The notes beneath the pieces are model-generated. The model ran no database searches and had not been told where the DNA came from. It worked only from the letters and a program-made list of their open reading frames with translations. The position numbers were made by a program, and so were the translations under genes. A stretch of DNA of 64,000 bases from CAVSWN01 sp963770995 (GTDB lineage Bacteria > Acidobacteriota > Vicinamibacteria > Vicinamibacterales > CAVVIG01), in NCBI GenBank assembly GCA_963770995.1, contig CAVYRS010000001.1, positions 434,001 through 498,000 on the forward strand. Direction: 5' to 3'. Shown here in pieces: positions 48,822 through 57,388 of this stretch (within the stretch, counting starts at the first letter, position 1; each line of letters begins with the position of its first letter).

Positions 48822-50009
48822 TCAGTGAACCGCCGCCGCGAGCTTGGCGAGGCGGCGGTCGGCCTCGGCGAGCGTTTCATCCCGCTTGCAGAAACAGAAG
48901 CGCACCTTCGTGCGTCCCTCGTTCGACGTCTTGTAGAAGCTGCTGCCCGGCACCGACCCGACGCCGACGTCCGTCACCAGATACCGCGCGAATTCGACAT
49001 CGTCTCGAAAACCAAACGAGCGGATGTCGGTCATGATGTAGTACGCGCCGTCCGGCTTGTAGCAGGTGAAGTGGTGCCGCTCGAGCACCTCGAGGAGGAC
49101 GTCGCGGCGGCGCTGATACTCGCGCGCGAGCTTCAGGTAGTACGCGTCGGGCAATCCCAGCGCGACGGCGCCGGCCTCCTGCAGCGGCGCGGCGGCGCCG
49201 ACGGTGAGGAAATCGTGCACCTTGCGTATCGCACCCGTCAGGGTGGGTGGAGAAATCGTCCAGCCCACGCGCCATCCCGTCACGCTGTAGGTTTTCGACA
49301 ACCCGTTGATCGTGACCGTGCGATCGGCCATGCCTTCGATGGTCGCGATCGGAATGTGCTGCAGCCCGTCGTAGATGATGTGCTCGTAGATTTCGTCCGA
49401 GATCGCGATCGCATCCCATTTGCGGCAGAGCGCCGCGATGGTCTCCAGCTCCTCGCGCGAAAACACCTTGCCCGTCGGGTTGTTGGGCGTGTTGATGATG
49501 ATCGCTTTCGTCTTGTCGTTGAACGCGGCGGCGAGCTCGTCGGGATCGAAGCTCCAATTCGGTTCGTGCAGGGTGACGTATCGAGGGGTCGCGCCCGAGA
49601 GAATCGCGTCCGGTCCGTAGTTCTCGTAGAAGGGCTCGAACACTACGACTTCGTCGCCCGGATCGATGATCGCCATCATCGTCGACATCATCGCTTCGGT
49701 CGATCCGCAGCACACCGTCACCTGCTGGTCGGCGACGACCTCCATCCCGTAGCGGCGTGTGAACTCGCGCGCCACCGCTTCGCGCAGCGGCCGCGCGCCC
49801 CAGGTGACCGCGTACTGGTTGACGTCCGCGTTGATCGCCGCACACGCCGCGTCCTTGATCGCCGACGGCGCCGGAAAATCCGGGAACCCCTGCGACAAAT
49901 TCACGCCGCCATGCAGATCGTTGAGCCGCGTCATTTCGCGGATCACTGATTCGGTGAATTGTGTGGCTTTCTTCGATCCGGTCAGCTTGGACATAGAGAT
50001 CCGCGACAT
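48822..50009 (-). CDS. Class I PLP aminotransferase, cytosolic
   Basis: A 395-residue intact enzyme of the aspartate/kynurenine/methionine aminotransferase group. Motifs: GGVNLSQGFPDFPAP, NQYAVTWGARPLREAVA, CCGSTEAMMSTMMAI, IINTPNNPTGKVFS (Asn 177 region), AISDEIYEHIIYDG and TINGLSKTYSVTGWRVGW (PLP Lys 239), with a C-terminal RTKVRFCFCKRDETLAEA that contains the carboxylate-binding Arg. No export signal, unlike the two HisC-like paralogues nearby. The start ATG 50009 lies inside a family B repeat; ATG 49994 is an alternative. It follows the lytic transglycosylase gene. Confidence 0.9.
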   Translation of the reverse strand: MSRISMSKLTGSKKATQFTESVIREMTRLNDLHGGVNLSQGFPDFPAPSAIKDAACAAINADVNQYAVTWGARPLREAVAREFTRRYGMEVVADQQVTVCCGSTEAMMSTMMAIIDPGDEVVVFEPFYENYGPDAILSGATPRYVTLHEPNWSFDPDELAAAFNDKTKAIIINTPNNPTGKVFSREELETIAALCRKWDAIAISDEIYEHIIYDGLQHIPIATIEGMADRTVTINGLSKTYSVTGWRVGWTISPPTLTGAIRKVHDFLTVGAAAPLQEAGAVALGLPDAYYLKLAREYQRRRDVLLEVLERHHFTCYKPDGAYYIMTDIRSFGFRDDVEFARYLVTDVGVGSVPGSSFYKTSNEGRTKVRFCFCKRDETLAEADRRLAKLAAAVH

Positions 50010-50097
50010 GGCTGATGGTTAATCGCTAATGGCTTAGGGTCAATGGGCTCATGAACCCATCTACCATATGCCATCAGCCATTAGCCATTAGCCATTT
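50007..50097. repeat. Family B palindrome between slt and the aminotransferase
   Basis: atggctgatggttaatcgct, core agggtcaatgggctcat, then catcagccattagccattag. It provides the start of the aminotransferase and the last codons of the lytic transglycosylase (SKNG). Confidence 0.85.
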
Positions 50098-52451
50098 TTA
50101 GAAGCCCGCGCAGCGGCCCCCTTCTTAGCAGGCGTTTTTGGTGCGGGCTTTTTCTTCGCGGCGGGCCGTTTGGCGGCGGGCTTCGCTGCGCTGGCCTTTT
50201 GCGCCGGCGCCGGCTTGGCCGCGCGCGACACCGCCGGCGTCGCGTCCACATCCTCGGCCACCGTCGATCCGGTCGAGTAGAGACGCCGGTAATCCTCGGC
50301 GGTGCCGAGAATCTTCTTCACGTAGCCCTGCGTTTCGGGAAACGGGATGTCGTCGATGAACTCTTCGCGATCGACGCCGGGCCGCTCGGAAATCCAGCGC
50401 GCGACGCGGTTCGGGCCCGCGTTGTAGGTCGCCAGCGCGTAATGGGCGCCGCCGAACTGGCGGATCAGATCGGCAAAGTACGCGGTGCCCATCTTGATGT
50501 TGGTTTCCGCGGTCGTGAGCATGCTGATCGAGAACCGTTTCGGCAGCTTCAGGATCCGGGCGTACTGGCGGCCGGTCGAGGGCAGGATTTGCATCAACCC
50601 GTACGCGTTCGCCGACGAGCGCACGTCGGCGGTGAACGTGGACTCCTGCGCGATGAGCGCGGCAATCATGTATGGATCGAGATTCCGCTCCGCCGAGTAC
50701 TTCCGGATCAGCGCCCAGTAATCGACCGGAAACAGCACCTTCAGAATGGCTGGGGGCAGACGCTCGCCACCAACCGCCATGTATTGCGGGTAGGCGCGCT
50801 TGATCGCGTTGATGCCCGCGCGCAGGTCGCCGCGCTGATGGTAGATCCAGCCGAGCGTCGCCTGAATCGCCGAGGAATCGCCCCAGTTGCGCTGCGCGTA
50901 GCGGAGCTCGTCGAGCGCCTGATCGTACAGCTCCAGCGCGAGCAGCGCGCGCACAGTGGCGGCGTTTGGCGGCGACGGCGGAAACGCAGGCGCGTCGCCG
51001 GCACTGGTCTCCGCCGCAGCGTGAACCGACGCGCGGTTCCCTGCCCCGAGCGAAGTCGAGGGGCCCGTCCCGAGCGCCGTCGAGGGGTCCAGATGTTTCA
51101 CGGCGATGCGGCCGTAATAGGTGTTCAGGTAGTCGGTCGCGACCAGCGCGAAACGCGCGTCCGCGGCCGCCGCGTTGCCGAGCGCCTGATACGCGCGCGC
51201 CGACCAGTAGAGCCACGACGGACGGTAATCCGAGCGCGGAAAGTTCGCGGCGCCCAACTCGAAAGCGCGCACCGTGTCGGCGTACTGGCCGTTCTTGTAC
51301 GCCCACCAGCCGATCTTCCACGCCGCGCGTTCGCCGTAGTGCCCGGATGGAAACTTCTCGAACATCTCCCTGAACGTCGCATCCGCCTGCTCATCGTCGT
51401 TCTGCAGGATGTAGTACGTGGCGAGATTGTTGAGTGCTTCTTCGGCCCACGTCTGATCGCTGAAGTCCTGCGCGAGGCGACGCACGGTCCGCAAATACTC
51501 CTCGGTCTCACCGAGCTCGCGAGAGGACACGGCGTAGAAGAACAAGGCCTCGCCTTGCCGCGCCGCTTTTTCGATGTAGGGCTTCACGCCGTCGCGTGCG
51601 TTGCGCGCGCGCTTCAGAAAGTAGTCGCTCTCGGCGAGGCGCAGGTTGACGAGTTCGCGGTCGTCGCCCTCGGCGATCGTGCGCAGGCTCTCGAACGCCT
51701 GTCGCGCCTGCGTGTACCGCTTCGCGCCGAACAGGCGCTCGGCGCGCCCGAGCTCCAGCTTGTAGCGGACGCTGCCGGGTGCCACCGGTCCGTACGGCAG
51801 CGTGTCGAGCTCCCCGCTCGCCTGCGCCGCGAGATCGCTGAACGGAAATTCATAGACGACACGCGCGAACGCGTCGATGGCTTTGTCGGTGTTGCCTGCG
51901 GCGCGCGCCGCGCGACCCAGCCGGATCATGATGTCGTCCGGGGTCACGGTCTTCATCGCCACGAGCCGCTCGTACACGCGGACCGCCGCCTGCATGTCGC
52001 CGAGCGCTTCGTCGCATTCGGCTTCGCGCAGCGCCGCTGCCTCGGCCAGGTAGCCCGGCGGCTCCATCCCGCGCAGCGACTGAAACGTGAGGCGCGCATC
52101 GGCGGGGCGTCCGAGCCGGAGCTCCGCAAAGCCCTGGTAGTACACCGCGTACGGACCGAGCGTCCCCTGCCGCAGCGCCGGCCGCGACAGGATCGGCAAC
52201 GCCTTAGGGAACTCGCCGTCCACTTCGAGCTTGATCGCCGTTGCGAGATCGTTGGCCGCGGCGCTGCGCGTCTTGTCGGAGGCGGACGGCGCGAACCACA
52301 ACTGCGAGAGATCCGGCGGCACCCGCGGATGGTTCGTCGGCTTCAGCATGATCTCGCGTCCGAGCGACGCGGCGGTCTGCTGGGCATGCGGCGGCGCCGG
52401 CCACAGCACCGCGGCAATCATCGTCAGCGCAAGAACGTGGCGCCTTCGCAT
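50088..52451 (-). CDS. slt: Slt-type soluble lytic transglycosylase with basic tail
   Basis: A 787-residue exported peptidoglycan lytic transglycosylase. Signal peptide MRRRHVLALTMIAAVLWPA. A long TPR-like helical superstructure (about 60-560; e.g. YAVYYQGFAELRLGRPADA, ERAAWKIGWWAYKNGQYADT) precedes the SLT domain (about 590-715) with catalytic Glu in MIAALIAQESTFTADVRSS, then NAYGLMQILPSTG and HYALATYNAGPNRVARW. After EDYRRLYS comes a tail of about 45 residues rich in Lys, Ala and Pro (AAKRPAAKKKPAPKTPAKKG), unusual for this family. A family F repeat is translated in frame near residue 460 (LDPSTALGTGPSTSLGAG). The frame is intact. Confidence 0.9.
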   Translation of the reverse strand: MRRRHVLALTMIAAVLWPAPPHAQQTAASLGREIMLKPTNHPRVPPDLSQLWFAPSASDKTRSAAANDLATAIKLEVDGEFPKALPILSRPALRQGTLGPYAVYYQGFAELRLGRPADARLTFQSLRGMEPPGYLAEAAALREAECDEALGDMQAAVRVYERLVAMKTVTPDDIMIRLGRAARAAGNTDKAIDAFARVVYEFPFSDLAAQASGELDTLPYGPVAPGSVRYKLELGRAERLFGAKRYTQARQAFESLRTIAEGDDRELVNLRLAESDYFLKRARNARDGVKPYIEKAARQGEALFFYAVSSRELGETEEYLRTVRRLAQDFSDQTWAEEALNNLATYYILQNDDEQADATFREMFEKFPSGHYGERAAWKIGWWAYKNGQYADTVRAFELGAANFPRSDYRPSWLYWSARAYQALGNAAAADARFALVATDYLNTYYGRIAVKHLDPSTALGTGPSTSLGAGNRASVHAAAETSAGDAPAFPPSPPNAATVRALLALELYDQALDELRYAQRNWGDSSAIQATLGWIYHQRGDLRAGINAIKRAYPQYMAVGGERLPPAILKVLFPVDYWALIRKYSAERNLDPYMIAALIAQESTFTADVRSSANAYGLMQILPSTGRQYARILKLPKRFSISMLTTAETNIKMGTAYFADLIRQFGGAHYALATYNAGPNRVARWISERPGVDREEFIDDIPFPETQGYVKKILGTAEDYRRLYSTGSTVAEDVDATPAVSRAAKPAPAQKASAAKPAAKRPAAKKKPAPKTPAKKGAAARASKNG
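51040..51092. repeat. Family F repeat translated inside slt
   Basis: ccccgagcgaagtcgagggg and a shortened copy cccgagcgccgtcgaggggt; in frame, adding about 17 residues between two helices of the TPR region. Confidence 0.7.
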
Positions 52452-52525
52452 ATGTCAGGGCGGGGTCTAAGCATTATATCCAACTTCGCCACTGGAGCAG
52501 CGGCAACTTCTAGGTACAGAAGGGT

Positions 52526-52554
52526 TTGACGGTCACGGTTGGCTCTTCTACAAT
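52526..52554 (+). promoter_or_regulatory. Promoter of ssrA
   Basis: TTGACG (52526-52531), 17-base spacer, TACAAT (52549-52554), 22 bases before the mature tmRNA 5' end. Confidence 0.75.
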
Positions 52555-52576
52555 GAATGGCGTTACCGCTCTCTGT

Positions 52577-52929
52577 GGGGGCGATACGGCTTCGACGGGG
52601 GTAAAGACTCGCGGGATGCATGCCGAGCCCCATCGACTCGTTAATCCGATGGAAATCCGTTTAACTGCGGATACTCAGTACGCTCTCGCTGCTTAATAAG
52701 CAGTGAGCGTCTGCCCCGACCTCGCCTGGTGGTTGGGGGCCAGATGCCATTAAACAGGCTGGCGGTCGGGCGGCGCCTCGGCGTCCGATCGTGAGACTTA
52801 TCCGAGGCTGGTGCCCGGCGGTTTTCGCCGCTTCCTCACGCCGGGCCGAGACAATAGAAGCGGACACGCATGTAGAGTCCCACGGGGACGTACTCTCGGA
52901 CGCGGGTTCGACTCCCGCCGCCTCCACCA
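52577..52929 (+). ncRNA. ssrA: Transfer-messenger RNA (tmRNA)
   Basis: Rescues stalled ribosomes. The 5' end GGGGGCGATACGGCTTCGAC pairs with the 3' end CGCCTCC (52919-52925; one G-U), followed by discriminator A and encoded CCA (52927-52929); GGTTCGACTCCCGCC is the T arm. The tag reading frame runs from GCG 52667 and encodes ADTQYALAA, then TAATAA; with the Ala delivered by the tRNA-like part the tag is A-ADTQYALAA. The tag end YALAA is the standard ClpXP-type degron. Single-piece (not permuted), 353 nt. Confidence 0.97.
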
Positions 52930-52979
52930 TTTTTCCTCAGGAAATCGAGCAATTCAGCTCGATTTTCCCGCCGCCTCCA
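52913..52979. repeat. Direct repeat of the ssrA 3' end (att-like)
   Basis: tcccgccgcctcca occurs at the tmRNA 3' end (52913-52926) and again at 52966-52979, 53 bases later. The second copy is followed by a truncated RND gene. Duplication of an ssrA 3' end is the usual mark of site-specific integration, although only 14 bases are shared. Confidence 0.5.
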
Positions 52980-53479
52980 AAATACCTCCAACCTTCGCAC
53001 GCCCTTATTGCCGAAGGTCGCCCACCGTAGCCGAAGATTGGCAGGAATACCATCACGATGATGACGGTCGCGAAGACGATCGACGTGCGGATCTCGATGG
53101 TGGCGTCCCGCACGATGATGGCGGCCGGCAGGCGTTCCGAATCCGGTCGCGCGGCATTCTCGCGCAGCCGCCGAACGACGTTCTCCACATCGATGATCGC
53201 ATCGTCGACCAGCCCGCCAATGGCGATCGCCAGCCCGCCGAGGGTCATCGTGTTGATCGTCGCGCCGAATGCTCGCAACACGAGGATCGCTGCTGCCAAT
53301 GACAGCGGCATCGCCGTCAGGGTGATCGCCGCGGCGCGGAAGTTGGCGAGGAACAGCACGACGACGACAATCACGAGCAGGCCACCTTCGAGCAACGCGT
53401 TGATCACGTTGTTGATGGCGACCTGAATGAAGTCGCCCTGCCGGAAACGCTCACATTCTTTGCCGGGAGTGGGGCCGAG
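52937..53479 (-). pseudogene. Internal fragment of an RND/HAE1-CusA-type efflux pump
   Basis: The open frame shows FRQGDFIQVAINNVINALLE, LLVIVVVVLFLANFRAAAIT, ATINTMTLGGLAIAIGGLVD, DAIIDVENVVRRLRENAA and TSIVFATVIIVMVFLPIFGY: transmembrane helices TM2-TM4 of an RND transporter, including the GGLVDDAIID motif. A stop precedes it at 53480-53482 and the sequence loses similarity after VFLPIFGYGG (about 53025), running instead through the ssrA terminator region. Full-length pumps exceed 1000 residues, so this is about 150 residues of a destroyed gene. Truncation next to the duplicated ssrA end suggests an integration or deletion event. Confidence 0.85.
52942..52966 (+). terminator. Terminator of ssrA
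   Basis: 9-bp stem AAATCGAGC/GCTCGATTT with 6-base loop, ending in TTTT, 12 bases after the tmRNA CCA. Confidence 0.75.
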
Positions 53480-53489
53480 TCAAGGCAGG

Positions 53490-54134
53490 CTAGAACGGCG
53501 CGACCGGAATCACGATCACGAACGAGATCGACCATCGGCTGGCATCGTCGAGGTACCGCGAACCATCTGGAAAGACGTCACCCTTTCGCGGGAGGCCGGT
53601 GGCGAGGTAATCCAGCGACGTTTCGAGCTCAACGCCCCTCAGCCAGCGCCCCTCGGGCAGCCAATTGAAAAGGTGCACAGCCGTGTCGAGCTCCAGATCG
53701 AGCTTGTGCGTGTAGGACCTGGTGGACTCTGGACGTTCGGCAGGGCTGAATTTGTCGACAACATCGAAGTGAGAGCTTACCCAACCCTTTGTCTTCGACT
53801 CCGGCAGCCAGTGAAAGTTGGTCTCAAACTCCAGTTGAACTTCGTTGTCGTCGGCGAACGGCGCCGTAATCGCTTCTGCCGTGAAGCCAAGCCACGACAC
53901 CGGTGTGGACATATCGAGAGCGAAAACTGTTTCGAACACAAGCTCACGGCTCGCCCGTTCGGCAATGCCGTCTGTTTCCACACGATGGCGTTTCGCGACA
54001 TTGTCGATCGTGAAAGTCGGCTCGATCTTCCATTCGAGTTCGCAGATCAGCCGGCAGGTACTGGCCGGCTGCGCGGCCGCGGGAACCGAGACTAGTGTCA
54101 GAATTGCGGCGACGAAACCCAGGCGACGCCTCAC
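53490..54134 (-). CDS. Predicted exported outer-membrane protein, unknown
   Basis: A 214-residue protein starting at GTG 54134, which overlaps the cytochrome stop as GTGA. Signal peptide RRRLGFVAAILTLVSVPAAA. The mature part has repeated amphipathic strands (ELEWKIEPTFTIDN, RELVFETVFALDMST, EVQLEFETNFHWLPES, YTHKLDLELDTAVHLFNWLP, VELETSLDYLATGLP, WSISFVIVIPVAPF) with a C-terminal Phe, as in barrel proteins. Coupled to the multihaem cytochrome fragment. No family recognised. Confidence 0.7.
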   Translation of the reverse strand: MRRRLGFVAAILTLVSVPAAAQPASTCRLICELEWKIEPTFTIDNVAKRHRVETDGIAERASRELVFETVFALDMSTPVSWLGFTAEAITAPFADDNEVQLEFETNFHWLPESKTKGWVSSHFDVVDKFSPAERPESTRSYTHKLDLELDTAVHLFNWLPEGRWLRGVELETSLDYLATGLPRKGDVFPDGSRYLDDASRWSISFVIVIPVAPF

Positions 54135-54460
54135 TTCTCGTCGCCTCCTCGCCAAGGCGACATGCCCGACCAGCTTCGAAGTGCTTCCCGCGCCCACGCG
54201 GTTGACTTGTCGGTATGACACGACGTGCACGGGTTGGGGATCTTGAAGTCGTCCGTCATCTTCGGCGTGATGAACGCGAACGTATGGCTACGAACGTTGA
54301 TGTTCGCGATGGTCTGTTCGATCTTCGGCATGTGGCAGGCAGTGCAATCATGTTTGGCTGCACGAAGTACGGCCGCCACACCCGGTTGGCAACATCCCAC
54401 TGTGCGGGTAGGGGGTAATAGACACGACAGGCGTCCTTTCAGGCAGGTCCGCCCCGGCAC
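54131..54460 (-). pseudogene. C-terminal part of a multihaem cytochrome c (truncated)
   Basis: Two haem motifs are visible: HDCTACHMPK and NPCTSCHTDKSTAWAREALRSW, the typical ending of exported multihaem cytochromes of the doubled-CxxCH kind. Upstream of about 54380 the frame (MPGRTCLKGRLSC...) does not look like cytochrome; the adjacent frame contains VVSITPYPHSG, which may be part of the lost N-terminus. A complete protein would need a signal peptide and more haem sites, so I call it a fragment. Its stop is coupled to the next gene. Confidence 0.65.
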
Positions 54461-54534
54461 GCAGCGCTGGCGCAGTGAGCTCTCGAATTCGACCGCGTTG
54501 GAATCCCGCCTTCCCGACCATCATTCCGCCGCCG

Positions 54535-55493
54535 TCAGCTGATCTCGACGGCCGTGTGCTCCGCACAGAGCCTTCTCACTGCCGGCACGCTTTCGTCGCG
54601 CGCGGCCAGCGGGTACGCGCACAGGATATCCATCTGGCGACTCATCGCGATCTCGTCCCACAGGTGTTCGAGTTGAATGGCCGCTTCGACGTGTCCGTGC
54701 GCCCAGACGGTGGCGGAGCATTCACCACAGGCCGCGACCTTGGCGTGCTGACTCGTCGCGCGTCGCGCGACATCGGTCACGAGATCTTCGGCGGCGTTCA
54801 GGAACCGTATCGGGTCCGGGCGGCCATTGACCATCACCTTCGCGAGCAGCTCGCTGATGTTCACGCGGGACGTACCGCTGCTGTCGGATCGCAAGGGCGA
54901 GGTCCACGTGCGAAGCCTGCAGACTGCGTCGGAGACTCTGGTCGTGCGCCTCGGTCACCAACACGATGACGGCGTTCCCCTCGCCAAGTGCGCCGGCAAT
55001 GAAACGGCTGAACGCCCCGATAAGAACCGCGTCGCTCGAACAGAACAGCACATCGTGACGATGGGAGGCGAGGCTGTCTCCCTGGGCGATGCGCTCGAGG
55101 CCGCCGCTGACGAATCGCCCGCCTCGAATGATCGCGTCGAGCACCGGGAGTACGTCTCGCTGGGCGCGCGGTTTGTACACATAGCCGTGGGCGCCTCTAC
55201 TGAAGGCCTGCTCCACGACCTCGAATGACGATTCAATGGTCACGAACATCAGCTTGGCGTCCGGGACCACCGCACGTATTCGGCCTGCGACTTCGATACC
55301 GTTCAGCATCGGCAGGCCGATGTCGAGCATGACCACATCCGGCCGCAGCGCTTCAGCCTGACGAATGGCGTCCAACCCGTCCGCGGCTTCGCCAACGATC
55401 AGCAGATCCGCCCGCTGCTCGCAGCAACTCACAGATAACGCGGCGGAACGGCTCGTGGTCCTCGACGACGAGAACTCTATGGAGGGACGTCAA
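54535..55493 (-). CDS. Response regulator receiver fused to a MEDS domain, frameshifted
   Basis: The N-terminal receiver begins at TTG 55493 (TSLHRVLVVEDHEPFRR, with the acidic pair ED), with a frame change near 55425, then ADLLIVGEAADGLDAI, VVMLDIGLPMLNGIEV (phosphoacceptor Asp) and GAHGYVYKPRAQRD. The C-terminal half is a MEDS-type sensory domain (FCSSDAVLIGAFSRFIAGAL, EGNAVIVLVTEAH; after a second frame change near 54890, ACGECSATVWAHGHVEAAIQ, LEHLWDEIAMSRQMDILCAY). MEDS domains derive from the DcmR group. No DNA-binding domain was seen. It lies 40 bases after the kinase gene, its likely partner. Confidence 0.82.
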
Positions 55494-55533
55494 CGACAGG
55501 CTGCTCCGTTGACGGCTAACGTGAGAGTGGCGG

Positions 55534-57376
55534 TCATGCCGACGCGATCGCGGCGAGTGCCGACTCCGACGCTTGAGTCGGTACGGTGACCCTCAAACGG
55601 GTTCCCGACGCCGGCGTCGCGTGAATCTCCAGAACACCCCCAACTGATTCCACGCGTTCTCTCATGCTGATCAGGCCAAGCCCCGCGTTCGGCACGACCA
55701 TCGACGTCAAATCCCTTCCCGTCGTCAGTGATCGTGAGTGCCACGCTGGACGGCCCGCCCGTCAAGTCGACCCAGACGTGGCCTGCGTCGCTATGCTTCA
55801 CGGCGTTCCCCAACGCCTCTTGCGCGACTCGGAACACGCACAGCGCGATGTTCTGATCGATCTCCGCCGGTACGTCGCGATGGGAGAAGGCAATGGACAG
55901 GTGCGGCGGTGACAAGTCGCGTCGGAGGTTGTCGAGGGCGGCGACGAGTCCGATCAGCTGCAACTTCGACGGGTGCAACCGGTGCGACAGTTCGCGCACA
56001 CTCGTCGAGATGCCCTGCGCTGTTTCCAGGGCTCGGGAGAGCCGCTTCGCGCTGTGGACCTGCAGCTGATCGGAACGGAGCCGATCGAGCTCGATGGACA
56101 GGATCGCGAGCTGTTGATTGATGTCGTCGTGCAATTCACGCGCAATGCGGGCGCGTTCCGCCTCCTGTTCGCCGAGCAGCCGTCGGCTCAGGTGGCGGAT
56201 TCGGTCGTAGCTCACGCGCAGCTTGGCCTGGCTGCCACGCAACTCGCGCTCGACACGCTGCCGCTTGGTCCGTTGCACGAGCAGGCCAGCGATGAGGGCC
56301 GTCTGCGCCAGCATCAGCATGACGGCGCCGATGATGTAGCGCCGGTATTGATCCCACATGCTCGGCGGTCGAAACAGGACGCGCGTACCGGCTGGCAGAC
56401 GCGACTCGTCGAGCCCCCAGCGGCGCAGCTGCCGCCAATCCACCTGATCGACATCCGTGTTGGGCGAGGACACCGGTATGTCGTCGGCTCGCTCTCCGCG
56501 AAGCACGCGAAGCGCGAGCGTGGCAATGGCCTTTACCTGGGCCACTTGATCGCGGCGACGGCCGCCGACGATGCCCGAGTCAACGGCGGCATCCGCCCAG
56601 CTGTAGGTCGGCGCGTTGGCCGCCGACGCGACGCGGGAGAGGGAGGCCATCACCTGAAAGTGCTCGCCCGCGCCGTCCTGGCTCACGACTACATAGAACA
56701 CCGCCGAGTGTGGCGGCACCGTTCTGAGTCGCTCTTCGAGATCCTGCATCACCAGGCCCGAGAAATACGTGAATTCGACACGCCCCTCGAAGGGGCGGAA
56801 CTCCGCTCTCGCCTGGCTCTCGTTCCTCCGGTCCAACGCACCCGCTCCGCTCACGACGTACACACGTTTGAGATCGGGCTGCAGCGCCAGCGCGAGGTCG
56901 AGCGAACCGCTGAAGTGGAGTGGGTTAATCAGACCGGTCGAATTGGCGAAATGGCTGCCCGGGGGGATGAGCGTATAAAACACCGCAGGCGTGCCGCGGA
57001 AGAGGACGTTCCGGTTGCGGCTCATGAAGTCAATGACGACGTCTCCTATCAAGATGAGCAGATCGATACGCTTTTCCGCGTATTTCAGACGCAAGAAGTC
57101 GAGATACGCGCTCTCATATTCAGGTCGCGGGAACCTGACAAAATCAAAGTATTCAGCGTAGAAGTCCACACGCTCCCCGAGGCCTTCGGCGAGCAGCTTC
57201 GGCAGCTCTCGTGCCCAGACCACCGAGAACTGGTCATCGGACCTCGTCGAGTTCAGGACGAGTACTTGCTTCGGGCGGTCGGCTTCTTGCGCGTTCGCAG
57301 GAGGGGCGAGGACGCACGCCGTGAGCGCGATCGCCGCCAACGCCCTACGCCGAACGTCACGTCGCAAGGTCAGCAT
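55534..57376 (-). CDS. HisKA_3 sensor histidine kinase with ABC-substrate-binding-like sensor
   Basis: Signal peptide RALAAIALTACVLAPPANA, then a periplasmic sensor of about 290 residues (QVLVLNSTRSDDQFSVVW, LLILIGDVVIDFM, GTPAVFYTLIPPG, VYVVSGAGALDRR) of the ABC-substrate-binding-like type. A transmembrane helix (YIIGAVMLMLAQTALIAGLL) is followed by a coiled coil, the H-box RIARELHDDINQQLAILSIE with phospho-His, and the HATPase N-box EALGNAVKHSDAGH and G1 DDGKGFDVDG. The frame changes near 55700; GLGLISMRERVESVGG and the end VTVPTQASESALAA are one frame over, with the stop at 55534. It is a NarL/UhpB-type partner for the downstream receiver-MEDS protein. Confidence 0.86.
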
Positions 57377-57388
57377 ATGCCCGCCACC

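Noticed and set aside
52900..52929. tRNA gene suggested by GGTTCGACTCCC and CCA
   Set aside because: It is the T arm and acceptor end of tmRNA; the 5' end with GGGGGCGATACGGCTTCGAC and the tag frame show ssrA.
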